The position numbers were made by a program, and so were the translations under genes. Source: Alviniconcha marisindica (Eukaryota; Mollusca; Gastropoda; Provannidae). Taken from it: a DNA stretch of 64,000 nucleotides. The stretch spans positions 241,001-305,000 of the forward strand of contig JABMCL010001987.1 in the NCBI GenBank assembly GCA_018857735.1, in the 5' to 3' direction. The notes under the pieces are model-generated. The model made no database searches, was not told the DNA's origin, and saw nothing but the letters and a program-made list of their open reading frames with translations. Shown piece after piece: positions 27,356-37,111 of this stretch (within the stretch, counting starts at the first letter, position 1; every line of letters starts with the position of its first letter).

Positions 27356-28847
27356 AATACATGCATTACTGGTGATGAGTTGGTACAATGAGAAGAAAGA
27401 AAACGACAGTATGCAGAAGGGAAGAGATGGGTTTTCAGTTTTGACTTTAAAGAAGACGGTGAAAAAATGAACTGAATGCCTGACCGAGAGAGGAAGAGAG
27501 TAACACAACAAACGGTTTGCTTTAGCCCCAGCGTTTTGGCTAGAGACAAGTCGGATGCCAACAATGACAAGGACGGTTGGCATTTTACCATCTCTAGCCA
27601 GAACAGTGGGCTTAACTGCAGACCTGCCATGCCTTCTGCTCCGTGCTGCTGTCTTCATCCATCTCAAGTCTCCGTTTGCTGCCCGTTTTAAGCTGTCTAA
27701 ATTAAGCTTTGTAGAGTCAGAATGCTCGTGTGTGTGTGTGTGCAGGTGCCCGTGTGTGTGTGCGCGCGTGTGTGACCGCGCGCACGTGCGCTTAGAATAG
27801 TCTCTACCCAGAGCAGAACCAGGTGCTCCGTTTTTTAGTTGCACAGGAAGTGTTTGGGAGTGGCTACTTACTTAATTTTGGCTACACCCACACGGCATAA
27901 TAAAGGTGCACCTCTGTGTAGGTACACAGGAGTTACACGAAAGGTACCGTTTAAGCTCCGCCCCAAAGATAGGAAAAAGGTGTCCGATGGGTACTGAAAA
28001 GGTGTTGTGCTCCTAGGGGAAACAAAAACCGAGGAAACAGAAGAATAAAATTTGAGAAGACAGAGCAGTTACTCCCCTTCGGAAAATTGAGACTGACTGA
28101 GTGTGACTTGATCTTTCCACTCATGCTTCGGAACGGACTTCAGACAACTGTGTTTTGGGGGTTGAATAGACAAAATCACTGGCTGCTTGGCCTACTTACA
28201 GCAGTAAATAGCATGCACGCCTCTTCTGCTCAGGTTTTCCTGAGTCTGTCTGGTGTATTTCCTGTGTGGGCTTATCGCGTAAAAATTAATCATTGGCCAT
28301 TTTGCATGTGCTGCCCATGTGGCAAGGTAATCAAAATCGCGGTCACAGACAATCCTCTCTCTACGGAATGCACAAAATGTGTCACACCATACATTTTGTT
28401 TAATGTCCTCAGGTGCTAAAAAGCATATTTGGGGCAATAAATTTTTTCAATATACAGTTGCACAGGTATACCGGGTGACCCCCGAGTGTTCAGCTAGGGA
28501 AAGCTACGACAACACTGGCCTTTTTTTCTCTCTCCCCACGGCTCGTGCATTTGCCTTACAGGCGGTACATCAGAGTCTGCTGTCCTTATTGGAATCAACT
28601 TGTTACTTTGATGACAAGAGGTTTTGCAGGGGTGAGGGCCTGCTGCTTTGATAACTGACCCCTATCCACATAATCCCGTTTTGCGTAGCCTTTAATCTAG
28701 CCGCCAGGGCTTTCTCCCGTCTCTTCTCTTGCGAAGCGGTGGCGCTTTGCTGAACTTGAATGCTCAAAAGCAATACAGCATATTGAAACGAGAGATATAG
28801 CATGAGAATGTTTTGTTAACACCCTTTAGTCCCTAATAAGCCTTGAT
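27356..28847. other. Intergenic, mostly unrecognised
   Basis: Bases 28400-28440 (TTTAATGTCCTCAGGTGC, then AAAGCATATTTGGGGCAAT) resemble a SINE-like tail also present at 37392-37432. A GT/CG-rich microsatellite lies at 27728-27790. No convincing gene. Confidence 0.5.
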
Positions 28848-29095
28848 TGCTGTTGTTTATGTGAGTCTGGGTTGGTCGATTGGTTGGTTGTCCTTTGTTG
28901 TGTATGCTTTCATTATACGTCGTTTTATGATATGTCTTTGAAAGATACTCCAATTGTCATGATAACAAACATGAAAGTTGTCATTCTCGCGTTTCAGGAG
29001 TGATGAGTAGTTACCAACAGGTGTGTTGAAGACGGGGAGGGGGGTCAAGAGAGAGAGAGAGAGAGATAAATAGCATAAGAGAGACTGAAAGCTGG
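28848..29095 (+). repeat. Dispersed repeat DR1, left part, interrupted by the LTR element
   Basis: GATTGCTGTTGTTTATGTGA, GTCTGGGTTGGTCGATTGGT, CAGGAGTGATGAGTAGTTAC, then a GA run. It matches 46941-47212 almost base for base. The continuation of DR1 (TAACGGTTTT, AAAATTAGACTT) lies on the far side of the retrotransposon at 34577-34700. Confidence 0.9.
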
Positions 29096-29105
29096 GGGTG
29101 GGGGG

Positions 29106-29269
29106 TGTTGTAGTATACAGTCTCACAAGTATACAGGAGGCAAGAGGAAAACGTTTCCAAACCTTTACTTGTCAGATTCAGCGCCATAGCACAAGACAAC
29201 GAAGGCAATCAAAACACAGTTTCGTAAATGAACATATCGAAACTACAGCATCAGTTTCGTATCACAACA
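29106..29269 (-). repeat. 3' LTR of the Ty3/gypsy element, 164 bp
   Basis: Reads TGTTGTGATACG to GTATACTACAACA on the - strand, with TGTTGT and ACAACA inverted ends. It is immediately preceded (in element sense) by a purine tract AAGGAAAGGGGGA at 29270-29283. Its interior shares AACATATCGAAACTACAG and AAACGTTTCC with the 5' copy at 34437-34575. Confidence 0.85.
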
Positions 29270-29566
29270 TCCCCCTTTCCTTAAGAAAATAATCACACTC
29301 ACTTTTTTCTTTTCCTTACTGTCATGTCACAGAACTGTAAACAAAATACAATTGTATTACCTATCTTGGCATATGGACACAAATCAAAGTCATCTTTTGG
29401 ATTCAAGATATCAATGGCCTTTGATGTAAATCATTCTTAATTAAATGGGGTTCTCATTAACTAAGATCAGGTATAACCTAAATGTAAAAATAATAAGTGA
29501 TTAGTATAATCGTTTACTTGTTGGTTTGTTGCTTTTCCGTGTTCTATGTGATACTGATAGTCCTGT

Positions 29567-32347
29567 TCAACTAATGTATTCATTATAACGGGCAGGGGCT
29601 CTGATCACCCGACCGGAACGTGTTCTAACGGTCTCTTGACCAGGCTGCAAAGGTGGTTCAGCCTCTCGATCAGTAGTAGGATCATGCTCTGGACTGATGG
29701 CAGAGGGAGTTTCCAGTGGGGCTGGCCGAGGATGAGTCTGGGTTGTCACACCATGCCGGTTTCCAGTGTCTGCACAGTCCTGTTGGGGAGCTTCCCTCAA
29801 GTCTCCTCTGTTGCGTCGGATGTTGGACCCCTGGTTTGTTCTGACGTTGTAGGACCTTGGTTCTCCGCTGTGCCCTGTGACTTCACCCGGTATCCAGGTT
29901 TTGCTTGCTTTGTCTAGGACCCTGATGTTCTGTCCTTTGTAGAGAGGAGGGAGACTCTCGCCCGCATGCCTGTCATAGTTGGACTTCATCGTCGACTGTC
30001 TGCGATCCAAATGTTGACGTTGTGCAACAGTGACGGGAGATGGAGAGGTGCGGGAAGGAAGCAATGTGGTGATAGGCCTGCCCATCAACATCTCTGCCGG
30101 TGATGGCAGCTTGGAGTCGACTGGGGTCGCTCGAAGGTCGAGCATGGCAAGGTGTAGGCTCTGTTTCTCCTTCTTACACTTCTTGATGATCTTCTTGATG
30201 GTCTGCACCTGTCTCTCTGTGAACCCATTGGACTGTGGGAACCTGGGGGATGAGGTGGTGTGTCGTATGCCCCACTTGTGGACAAAGTCCTGGAATGGTT
30301 TCCCGATGTACTGTGGTCCATTATCACTGACAATCTCGTCCGGTCGGCCAAACAGTGACACAGCTTTTCTGATTTCCTCTGTGACATTTTCACTTGTGGT
30401 AGCGTGCAGGGGTGTGACTATGGGATACTTTGAGAAATAGTCACATATCAGCAGGAAATGTTCCCCGTTCACCTCGAACAAGTCCGTACCCAGTTTCTTC
30501 CAAGGGGCCATCGGTGTGTCATGTGGTATGAGGGGCTCCTTCCTGTTGCAGTTTGCCAACTCCTGACACAGGGTGCAGGTCCTGGTCATGTGTTCAATGT
30601 CTTTGTTGATGTTTGGCCAGTACACCCCTTCTCTGGCCAATAGTTGGGTCTTCTCAATGCCTTGGTGAGACTGATGGAGTTGGGCAAGAATGTCTGCTCG
30701 CAGACTCTCTGGGATGAGGACTTGTTTTCCTTTGAAAATGATGCCATCCTCAACAGCCAACTCATCACGGAATGACCAGAAACCTCGTACATCAGTTGGC
30801 AGATCCTTGATGCTGTCAGGCCATCCTTGGATGATGGTTTCCATGAGCGCATTCATGGTCGGATCTCTGGCTGTCTGGTCTCGAAGTTGATGCTGTTTCC
30901 TCTGTGAAAAGTTGACCAGGTCTATGTCACAGCGATGAACTTCCGCCGTCGTCATCTCAATGCCATCAACTCTTAGATCCAACTCAACTGCACCGTTGTC
31001 CTTTGGATTCGGCAGCCTCGACAGTGTGTCTGCCAGGGTCATCGTCTTTCCTTGTCGATACTCGATGGTGAAGTCATATCCCTGTATTTTCTGGAGCATC
31101 CTCTGGAGCCTGGGTGGGGCTCTGAGGAGGGGCTTCTTGGCAATCATTTCGAGTGGCTTGTGATCAGTTATCACTCGAAAGGGGCGGCCGTACAGGTACG
31201 TGTGGAAGCGATTGATGCCGAACACAACAGCCAGCATCTCCCGGTCAATGTTTGGGTAGTTGCTTTGTGCTGAGTTGAGCGCTTTGGATGCGAATGCAAC
31301 AGGTTGACCGTCCTGCAGAATTGCTGCCCCAAGGCCTTTTGTTGAACTGTCTACCTCCAGCGTGGTGGGTTTTGTTGGGTCAAAGTATTTGACACACGAC
31401 TTTGCTGAGATTGCTGTTTTGAGCTTCTGGAAGCAGTGGAGGTGGTCTTCCGACATCTCAAATGGGACGTTCTTCTTCAGGAGGTCCCTGAGTGGTTGTG
31501 ATTCTTCACTGAAGTTGGGAATGAATGTTGCGAGGTATGTCATCATACCGAGGAATCTCTGCAGATCCTCTTTGTCCTGTGGGACAGGCATGTTCTGGAT
31601 GTCATGAACCTTGGCCGGGTCAGGTCTGATGCCATCTTTGGAGTAAATGTTGCCGAAGAAGCTGATCTCGGGTTGTCTGATTGTGCACTTGTCCGAATTG
31701 AACACCAGCCCGGTTTCTTTTGCTCTGTCCATGAGCGCTTTCAGGTTCCGGTCGTGCTCCTCTTCATCTTTGCCATGCACGCAGACGTCATCTGTGATCC
31801 CAACCACACCTGGAAGGTCTTCCAAGATTTCATCCATTCTCGCTTGGAATATGTCTTGTGACACCCTGAGTCCAAATGGTAATCTGGTCCAGCAGTATCG
31901 ACCAAACGGGGTCCGAAATGTAGTGATCAACTGGCTGTCTGGGTCAAGATGGACTGACCAATAGCCCGCTTTGGCATCCAACTTGCTGAAGACTGTTGAC
32001 CCTGCAAACTGAGGATTCAGCTCTTCAAGTGTGGGAACTTTGTGTGGACATCGCTTCAGGGCTTGATTGAGTTTCTGAGGGTCGATGCATATGCGGAGTG
32101 ATCCATCTTTTTTCACAGAGTATGCGAGACTAGAGCACCAGTCTGTGTGTTCGCTGACTTTCCGGATGACACCCTGCTTTTCCATCTTCTTCAGCTCGCA
32201 CTTTAGCTTTTCCTTGAGATGGATAGAGCACTTACGTGGGGGGTCGATGAATGGTTCACAGTCTTGCTTCAGGTGGAGCTTGGCCACTCCTCTGAAGTCT
32301 CCCAGAGTGTCGAACTGGCCTGGATATGCTTGCTTCAATCCTTCCAC
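29567..32347 (-). CDS. Ty3/gypsy pol: reverse transcriptase, RNase H, integrase
   Basis: An open frame of 926 codons; the frame continues a little upstream of 32347 (the first codon there is GTG), so the true start is as part of a polyprotein. The RT palm has the KLDAKAGYW and ITDDV blocks (about residues 120 and 185). RNase H has EVDSSTKGLG and ITDHKPL. Integrase has an HHCC-type zinc region (LHQSHQG to CTLCQ), then GTDLFEV, SDNGPQYIG and FTERQ as the D, D, E positions. A tail with GPY/F-like features follows and ends in ARYNEYIS. No internal stop. It copies element RNA into DNA and integrates it. Confidence 0.93.
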   Translation of the reverse strand: MEGLKQAYPGQFDTLGDFRGVAKLHLKQDCEPFIDPPRKCSIHLKEKLKCELKKMEKQGVIRKVSEHTDWCSSLAYSVKKDGSLRICIDPQKLNQALKRCPHKVPTLEELNPQFAGSTVFSKLDAKAGYWSVHLDPDSQLITTFRTPFGRYCWTRLPFGLRVSQDIFQARMDEILEDLPGVVGITDDVCVHGKDEEEHDRNLKALMDRAKETGLVFNSDKCTIRQPEISFFGNIYSKDGIRPDPAKVHDIQNMPVPQDKEDLQRFLGMMTYLATFIPNFSEESQPLRDLLKKNVPFEMSEDHLHCFQKLKTAISAKSCVKYFDPTKPTTLEVDSSTKGLGAAILQDGQPVAFASKALNSAQSNYPNIDREMLAVVFGINRFHTYLYGRPFRVITDHKPLEMIAKKPLLRAPPRLQRMLQKIQGYDFTIEYRQGKTMTLADTLSRLPNPKDNGAVELDLRVDGIEMTTAEVHRCDIDLVNFSQRKQHQLRDQTARDPTMNALMETIIQGWPDSIKDLPTDVRGFWSFRDELAVEDGIIFKGKQVLIPESLRADILAQLHQSHQGIEKTQLLAREGVYWPNINKDIEHMTRTCTLCQELANCNRKEPLIPHDTPMAPWKKLGTDLFEVNGEHFLLICDYFSKYPIVTPLHATTSENVTEEIRKAVSLFGRPDEIVSDNGPQYIGKPFQDFVHKWGIRHTTSSPRFPQSNGFTERQVQTIKKIIKKCKKEKQSLHLAMLDLRATPVDSKLPSPAEMLMGRPITTLLPSRTSPSPVTVAQRQHLDRRQSTMKSNYDRHAGESLPPLYKGQNIRVLDKASKTWIPGEVTGHSGEPRSYNVRTNQGSNIRRNRGDLREAPQQDCADTGNRHGVTTQTHPRPAPLETPSAISPEHDPTTDREAEPPLQPGQETVRTRSGRVIRAPARYNEYIS

Positions 32348-32394
32348 GGTTGTGATATCTGGTTTGGGCCTGAGGTCATCACAATGAATAGTGA

Positions 32395-32720
32395 CTAGTC
32401 CAATTTTTTCGCATGTTGGCAGACCAACAATAGGTGCTGATGGAACATCAACGACATAGAACTTGGCCTTCGTGAAGTGTTTTTTCCGAATCGAATCTGG
32501 AGGTTGATGGATCCTAGACAGGGGATCTCCTGACCATTGTAGGCAACCAGCTTGACGTTCCTTGTGGGCTCAAGGATGTCTTTTGGGGGGAGTGTCTTGT
32601 ACATCTGCTTGTATGTCCTAAGGGGGAGTGTCTTGTACATCTGCTTGTTGTCCTAAGGGGGAGTGTGTTCCCCGCAGCTCCAGTATCGACCTTGAGTTTG
32701 ATTTTGCGCATGCCCTTTTT
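32395..32720 (-). pseudogene. Ty3/gypsy aspartic protease region, broken
   Basis: The catalytic motif KVDTGAAGNTLPLRT is read near 32690-32650. Downstream, about 35 bp (TTGTACATCTGCTTGT) are duplicated in tandem at 32585-32660, changing the frame. A one-base loss in an A-run near 32489 shifts it again before the frame that leads into pol. The enzyme normally cuts the gag-pol polyprotein; this copy cannot give a continuous product. Confidence 0.8.
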
Positions 32721-32990
32721 CCTAGGGCAGATAACATCCAGTGTTGTGAAAACCTCGTTGCGTACACTGGATATGCGTATGCAGTCATAGGGCTCAGTGG
32801 AGTCTTCCTCTGAAGTGTAACTGGCTGCTGGCTCCAGATCATGGAATCTTCGGTCTCTCCTACGGCTGTCTTTGCCAGCATCCCTATGTTGTTTGCCATC
32901 CGATTTGGTGTCACCACGTTGTTTACCATCTTTTTTCGGATGGTTGGTTCCTTTGCGTTTTCGGCAAAATTTCTTCCAGTGTCCGATTTT

Positions 32991-33644
32991 TCAACAAAAT
33001 TTGCACGAGTCTTTGTATGCCGGACATGCTCTTGGGGGATGGGCTCTGCCACAGTTGCCACATGCTTGGCCTACTTGGTCCACGTTGTTCAGTGGTGTGC
33101 TTGTGCGTTTCTGAATTTCCTGTCGACCTGCGAGAATGGCTTCAAAACGTCTCCCCTCTGCAAGTGCGTCTGTCAGCTTGTAGCCTTTGGCTTTTCCCAG
33201 CAGTTCACGCTGGAATGCTTCTATAGGTGTGGATGCAATCATGAGTTCAATGATCCTTTCCTCCAATTCACTCTCTTCAAATTCACATTTCAGGGCTTGA
33301 GTGCGTGCTCTGGTTACAAAGTCATCGACAGATTCCTCACTTCTTTGCCTGTAGTCCATCAAGTGGAGACGATGCACTCTGAAGTTCAGATTCGTCTTTA
33401 GCTGAGACTCAAACAACTCCCATATTTTATCAGGCCTCTTCTTGTCTGCATCTGACATCCCAGAGGCATTGAGGCGCTTCAGTCCCTCATTTCCTATCCC
33501 CCTGAGGATTTTAAGAGCTATTTTGCCTGGGTCTGTGATGTCCTCATCTTCACAGTAGTATGACATAGTTTGTTTGAATAGCTGCAAGGCCTCCTCATTA
33601 TTTTCTGATGCCCAGTTCATTTCGGGGATGCGTGATCGTGCCAT
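32991..33644 (-). CDS. Ty3/gypsy gag, ended by an in-frame TGA
   Basis: 217 codons from an ATG at 33644. The N-terminal part is a helical capsid-like region (WELFESQLKTNLNFRVHRL, SVDDFVTRART). A CX2CX3HX4C knuckle starts at CGNCGRAH. A second knuckle begins CKFC and is interrupted by TGA (32991-32993). The frame stays open beyond it through the rest of the knuckle towards protease, so this is most likely one recent nonsense change. Programmed readthrough is a less likely alternative. Confidence 0.88.
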   Translation of the reverse strand: MARSRIPEMNWASENNEEALQLFKQTMSYYCEDEDITDPGKIALKILRGIGNEGLKRLNASGMSDADKKRPDKIWELFESQLKTNLNFRVHRLHLMDYRQRSEESVDDFVTRARTQALKCEFEESELEERIIELMIASTPIEAFQRELLGKAKGYKLTDALAEGRRFEAILAGRQEIQKRTSTPLNNVDQVGQACGNCGRAHPPRACPAYKDSCKFC

Positions 33645-34436
33645 GTTCTTGTGTGTGAGCGTGCGAACAATGTAACTGTAATGGCAGTATCGCTATCACT
33701 TTATCAGGGTTGGTGCAGGGAGGACTGTATGGCAATGGTAACGTATTTGTTCACTTGTGGGTTTGTGTGTGACAATAGTAATGTGTACAACACACGCAAC
33801 ATCCACACAAATTCAAAATGCATAACCTACAATAATGCATACACATCAAAACATGATATTGGGATAAATGTTCATGAGAGCCACTATTTTGCTTCAGCGT
33901 CCGCATTCACCAACCACTCACTGAACCCTGCAAAGCGTCTATTCTGTGGCGGTACACAGAGGAACACAGCAAAGCGTCTGTACACTGGCACACAGTACGT
34001 GGTCGTAGTCACTGGTCACAGTAACAAAATGCTGCCCGAAGCACATATATGAGGGTATACAAGTGTGCAAGGTATCACAAGATGCGCTTGATGCAGTTGT
34101 TCCCCTTGGCTTGCACCCGCATGGTATGAGGGCTACACACCTGATTGTCTGAAAAGTTCTGCAAGGTTGCTGCAAAAACCTGTGCAGGGCGATTCCTTCA
34201 GGACAACCGATGATGCTGTACCACACTGGCCAAGGTTAGACGTTTGCAGACCCAGACTTGCGAGGAACTTGAACTGTCGAAGTTTGCTTAGCTCGAGATT
34301 CACTGGCGGGAAGATTCCCCGCCGCCGGCCCCCCAGCCTCTTGGGGTTTCCCGGACATGGATGGTCTCCGGTTCTGTGCAAGTTCAGGGGCGAAGAGGCG
34401 CATTGACCAAAATGCTTTCTCTTTTTACCGCTGCCA
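33645..34436 (-). other. Leader of the LTR element
   Basis: About 790 bp between the presumed 5' LTR and the gag ATG with no long conserved frame. On the - strand just inside the LTR (about 34436-34418) the sequence AATGGCAGCGGTAAAAAG could be the primer-binding site; I could not assign it to a tRNA. Confidence 0.5.
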
Positions 34437-34575
34437 TTTGTAGATAAGACAAGAAGGAGGCAAAAAAACGTTTCCGAAATGAACATATCGAAACTACAGC
34501 GCATAGACACAAGACAACGAAAAAGCAACTCCAGTTTCTAATGACTTTCGAAATCAGCATTAGTTTCGTATCACA
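34437..34575 (-). repeat. 5' LTR of the Ty3/gypsy element, diverged
   Basis: Shares GAACATATCGAAACTACAG, ACAAGACAACGAA and TTAGTTTCGTATCACAA with the 3' LTR, but with small rearrangements and an altered terminus (ATA instead of ACA). The divergence of the pair suggests the insertion is not recent. Boundaries are approximate. Confidence 0.6.
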
Positions 34576-34576
34576 A

Positions 34577-34700
34577 TAGCATGGCGGAGGAGGAGAGAGA
34601 GTAACGGTTTTGTTTCAACGTCTTTCAAGTGACCCAAGAGTCATCACACACGTGATCCAGAAAATTAGACTTTTATCCGAGGAGGACCGAGAAGGTTAAT
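34577..34700 (+). repeat. DR1, right part
   Basis: GAGAGTAACGGTTTTG, CAAGTGACCCAAGAGTCATC and CAGAAAATTAGACTT align with 47255-47345 of the uninterrupted DR1 copy. Confidence 0.7.
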
Positions 34701-34839
34701 GAGATGTAACGCGGGGGGGGGATTGCTGTCGTTTGTTTGCTGTTGCTAAAAAACATCAGTCTGTAAAGATGTCCCATTTATCCAGCTGCTGTGCATACTC
34801 GTGTTAGGTACATCTCGAGGTTTCAGGGGGAGCTGTCTG

Positions 34840-35015
34840 TGGGGTATATTGTTGTGCAAAGGTGTTTGTGGTTGTAGCTTAATTGTGAGGCTGTCTGTGG
34901 GGTGTATTGTTGTGCAAAGGTGTTTGTGGTTGTAGCTTAATTGTGAGGCTGTCTGTGGGGTGTATTGTTGTGCAAAGGTGTTTGTGGTTGTAGCTTAATT
35001 GTGAGGCTGTCTGTG
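34840..35015 (+). repeat. 58-bp tandem repeat, three copies
   Basis: GAGGCTGTCTGTGGGGTGTA, TTGTTGTGCAAAGGTGTTTG, TGGTTGTAGCTTAATTGT repeated three times with almost no change. Confidence 0.95.
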
Positions 35016-35060
35016 CTCTCCTGGGGCGGTGGACATTGCAGACAATATATATATATATCT

Positions 35061-35250
35061 CCATTAAAATGTTGATTGCGTTTAAGCTGTTGATATACTG
35101 TAGTTCCGTTATCACAGTCTTGATCTTATTTTGGCAAAATTGTACAGTTCTCTATCACATTTCAAAATCTGTCTTAAAAACGTGTTTCTTTACTTCTGCC
35201 TACTCTGAACCATACGCTACCCTCCCTCCCCCCCCCCCCCCCCCACCTCA

Positions 35251-35321
<71 letters not shown>

Positions 35322-35613
35322 TATTATTATTATTATTATTAAAGAACTATCCTTCGCAGTCTATATTTTTCGAGTGCTTGGAACAGGTTAAAGGAACAAT
35401 ACGGAGTACAGTTTTTGCGATTGAACGGCCGTTGATTTTATATCAATTTTATAAGGTGATAGGCTAACTAAGGAAGCAGATTTCATGGTACCAGGGGGAC
35501 AAAACTGAAACATAAATGATTTTACATCAGGTTAAAAAAATTATGCATGTTTGATGTTTTCTTTGTGATGTTCATTCTTGTTTTGAATTGTGAAATGCTT
35601 TGAGCCAGTCTCC
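35061..35613 (+). repeat. Dispersed repeat DR-B, copy 1
   Basis: CCATTAAAATGTTGATTGCG, then a C-run and GT-run (35230-35318), AAAGAACTATCCTTCGCAG, AACGGCCGTTGATTTTATAT and GGTACCAGGGGGACAAAACT. The same order occurs at 54231-54699. The GT-run length differs between the copies. Confidence 0.9.
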
Positions 35614-35860
35614 TTCCTACTGAAACATTAAAATGGCTCCCATCACTGCCCATCTTAATGCAGGAATCATTCTGGTGGTGGTGGTGGTGAAGTGTTGCTT
35701 AATGTCCTCAGATGTCAATTGACATATTAGGGACAAGTTGAGACCAATGCCGAAGCACGGTGCAATAAATCTTTACGTCCACGGAAACCAGAAGGCTCGT
35801 TAGGACGGACAGCTCAGGACGGCCACCTCCACTCTCACACAACTCCTGAACTATGGTGGA
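35614..35860. repeat. SINE body fragment plus inverted dispersed repeat
   Basis: Bases 35620-35700 match the SINE body (GAAACATTAAAATGGCTCCC, TTCTGGTGGTGGTG). Bases 35690-35860 are the reverse complement of the repeat at 23650-23822. The latter directly abuts the LINE remnant at 35861. Confidence 0.75.
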
Positions 35861-35932
35861 CACTTTCACTTTCTTGATCGAGGCTAGCGCCCGTTTCAGC
35901 TCAATACAGGTCAAAGGGGAGTTGTCCGTTAA
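35861..35932 (-). pseudogene. I-type LINE remnant, downstream piece (split by a DNA transposon)
   Basis: Reads NSPLTCIELKRALASIKKVK on the - strand, homologous to NSPLTCTELRRALASIKKVK in the LINE at 38034-43748. It continues upstream at 37112-37366 across the inserted transposon. Confidence 0.88.
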
Positions 35933-36189
35933 AGTAAAAGTCCAAGGTTTTTAAGTATGCAAAATGACCATCGAAATGATTGACAAATGAGTCACTAGTT
36001 TCAGATTTAATGAAATAAAAAATAATAAAAAATAATAATGTTTAATTGGGTTTTTAATCGATTTTATTTTCTGTAGGCTGGCCGAGACTACAGTCTCGGG
36101 TTCTCCATCAGTCACGTGACTTTCTCGGAAATGACGTCAGTCTGGGGAGTCAGTGCGGTTGCCATTTTAGATTTTTCAGTAAACTGTGT

Positions 36190-36846
36190 ATGCGTGTGGT
36201 CGCAAAAATGTTAACTATGCCGGCCTACTGTGTTGCCGCGAACTGTAACAATTCGCAGACGACCGCAGGTATAACAATGCACGAGCTCCCGCGCAATCGA
36301 CCCGCAGTGAGGCGAAAGTGGATTAAATTTATGCAATTCAAACGAGATGACTTTCTTGCTGCGCCGCATCATGCCCATTTGTGTAGCGAGCACTTCAGTG
36401 AGTGCGAGTAAGTAAGTAAACATGGTGCTTAACGTCCACAGAAACCATATGGCTTGTTAGGGACGGGGAGAAGGGGGGGAAGGGGGTATGGAGGTGGGGG
36501 AAGAGGGAGAGTATATACCTATCGCTACACTGTCACCACCAGAATGATTCCTGCATTAAGATGGGCAGCGATGAGAGCCATTTTAATGTTTCAGTAGGAA
36601 GTGATGGACAAAGTCACAAGACAGTGTCCACAAACCACAACCTTTCTTTTGAAGAGAAAGGAGAGCCGAAGCGGTATCGAACCGAGGTCCTTCCGCTTAC
36701 CAGCCTAACGCCTTACCGCTAGGCCAAACCCGCTCACCAGTGAGTGCGATTTCGCAAACCCCATGGAATACCGCATGGGGTTTGCTTCGAAGCTGACACG
36801 ATGTTCCGGTACTTTTTCAAAATCCTGCCTGACAGGCTCAGACTGA
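36190..36846 (+). pseudogene. THAP-domain exon of the transposon, split by a SINE
   Basis: The first part (36190-36407) has the THAP C2CH zinc finger: YCVAANC (CX4C), then the ELP motif, RKWIKF, and LCSEHFSEC (CX2H). A SINE with a 12-bp duplication interrupts it at 36408-36737. The frame resumes at 36750 with DFANPMEYRMGF, conserved downstream of the CX2H pair in THAP domains, and stops at TGA 36844-36846. In transposases this domain binds the transposon ends. A short product ending inside the SINE is possible but would lack the C-terminal part of the fold. Confidence 0.85.
36408..36737 (-). mobile_element. tRNA-derived SINE, intact, inserted in the THAP exon
   Basis: Inverted relative to the + strand. 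Box B is at 36672-36682 (GGTTCGATACC on the - strand) and the box A region lies near 36705-36730. The tail AGTAAGTAAGTAAACATGG is at the left end. The target duplication CAGTGAGTGCGA is perfect (36396-36407 and 36738-36749). It shares head, body and tail with the SINE at 3887-4224. Confidence 0.93.
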
Positions 36847-37111
36847 TACGACTGTATCCTTGTGGGTCTCTCTGGCAAAGTATTAGTTTCGTCTTCGGAG
36901 CTCGAGTTGGCCATTTTGCAGCGACTCCCAGAGTGACGTAGTAGGCATATGGTCACGTGATTTGGGCGTCATGGCGACGTTTTCGGTACGACAGAAAATG
37001 CCTTTTTCGTGCATTTATAACCCTCAGATCACAGTTTCACCTACATCATCGTTCTCAGCGAGCTTTAACGGAAATCGTGTCAAAAATCACCCCATACCTT
37101 GGACTTGTCCT

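Larger units (their letters stand above)
29106..34575 (-). mobile_element. Ty3/gypsy-like LTR retrotransposon, damaged
   Basis: In element order (reading right to left): 5' LTR (about 34575-34437), untranslated leader of about 800 bp, gag with zinc knuckles, aspartic protease, RT-RNase H-integrase, polypurine tract, 3' LTR. About 5.5 kb. gag is in one frame with protease except for a TGA in the second knuckle. Protease carries a local tandem duplication and a one-base loss. The RT-to-integrase frame is uninterrupted. It is inserted in a copy of DR1. I could not define a clean target duplication because the right LTR edge has diverged. Confidence 0.9.
35933..37111 (+). mobile_element. Kolobok-like DNA transposon, non-autonomous, TTAA target sites
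   Basis: The ends are imperfect inverted repeats: left AGTAAAAGTCCAAGGT, right (reverse complement) AGGACAAGTCCAAGGT. TTAA flanks both ends (35929-35932, 37112-37115), and removing the insert plus one TTAA rejoins the LINE frame (reading SL-TDNSPLT). TTAA duplications together with a THAP-domain exon are features of the Kolobok superfamily. There is no transposase catalytic core in 1,179 bp, part of which is a SINE, so it is an internally deleted copy. TGACGTCA and GTCACGTGAC lie upstream of the THAP exon. Confidence 0.8.

Noticed and set aside
28087..28651. Overlapping frames of about 90-110 codons on the + strand
   Set aside because: No conserved motif, no splice or promoter support, and part of the region matches a dispersed-repeat tail.
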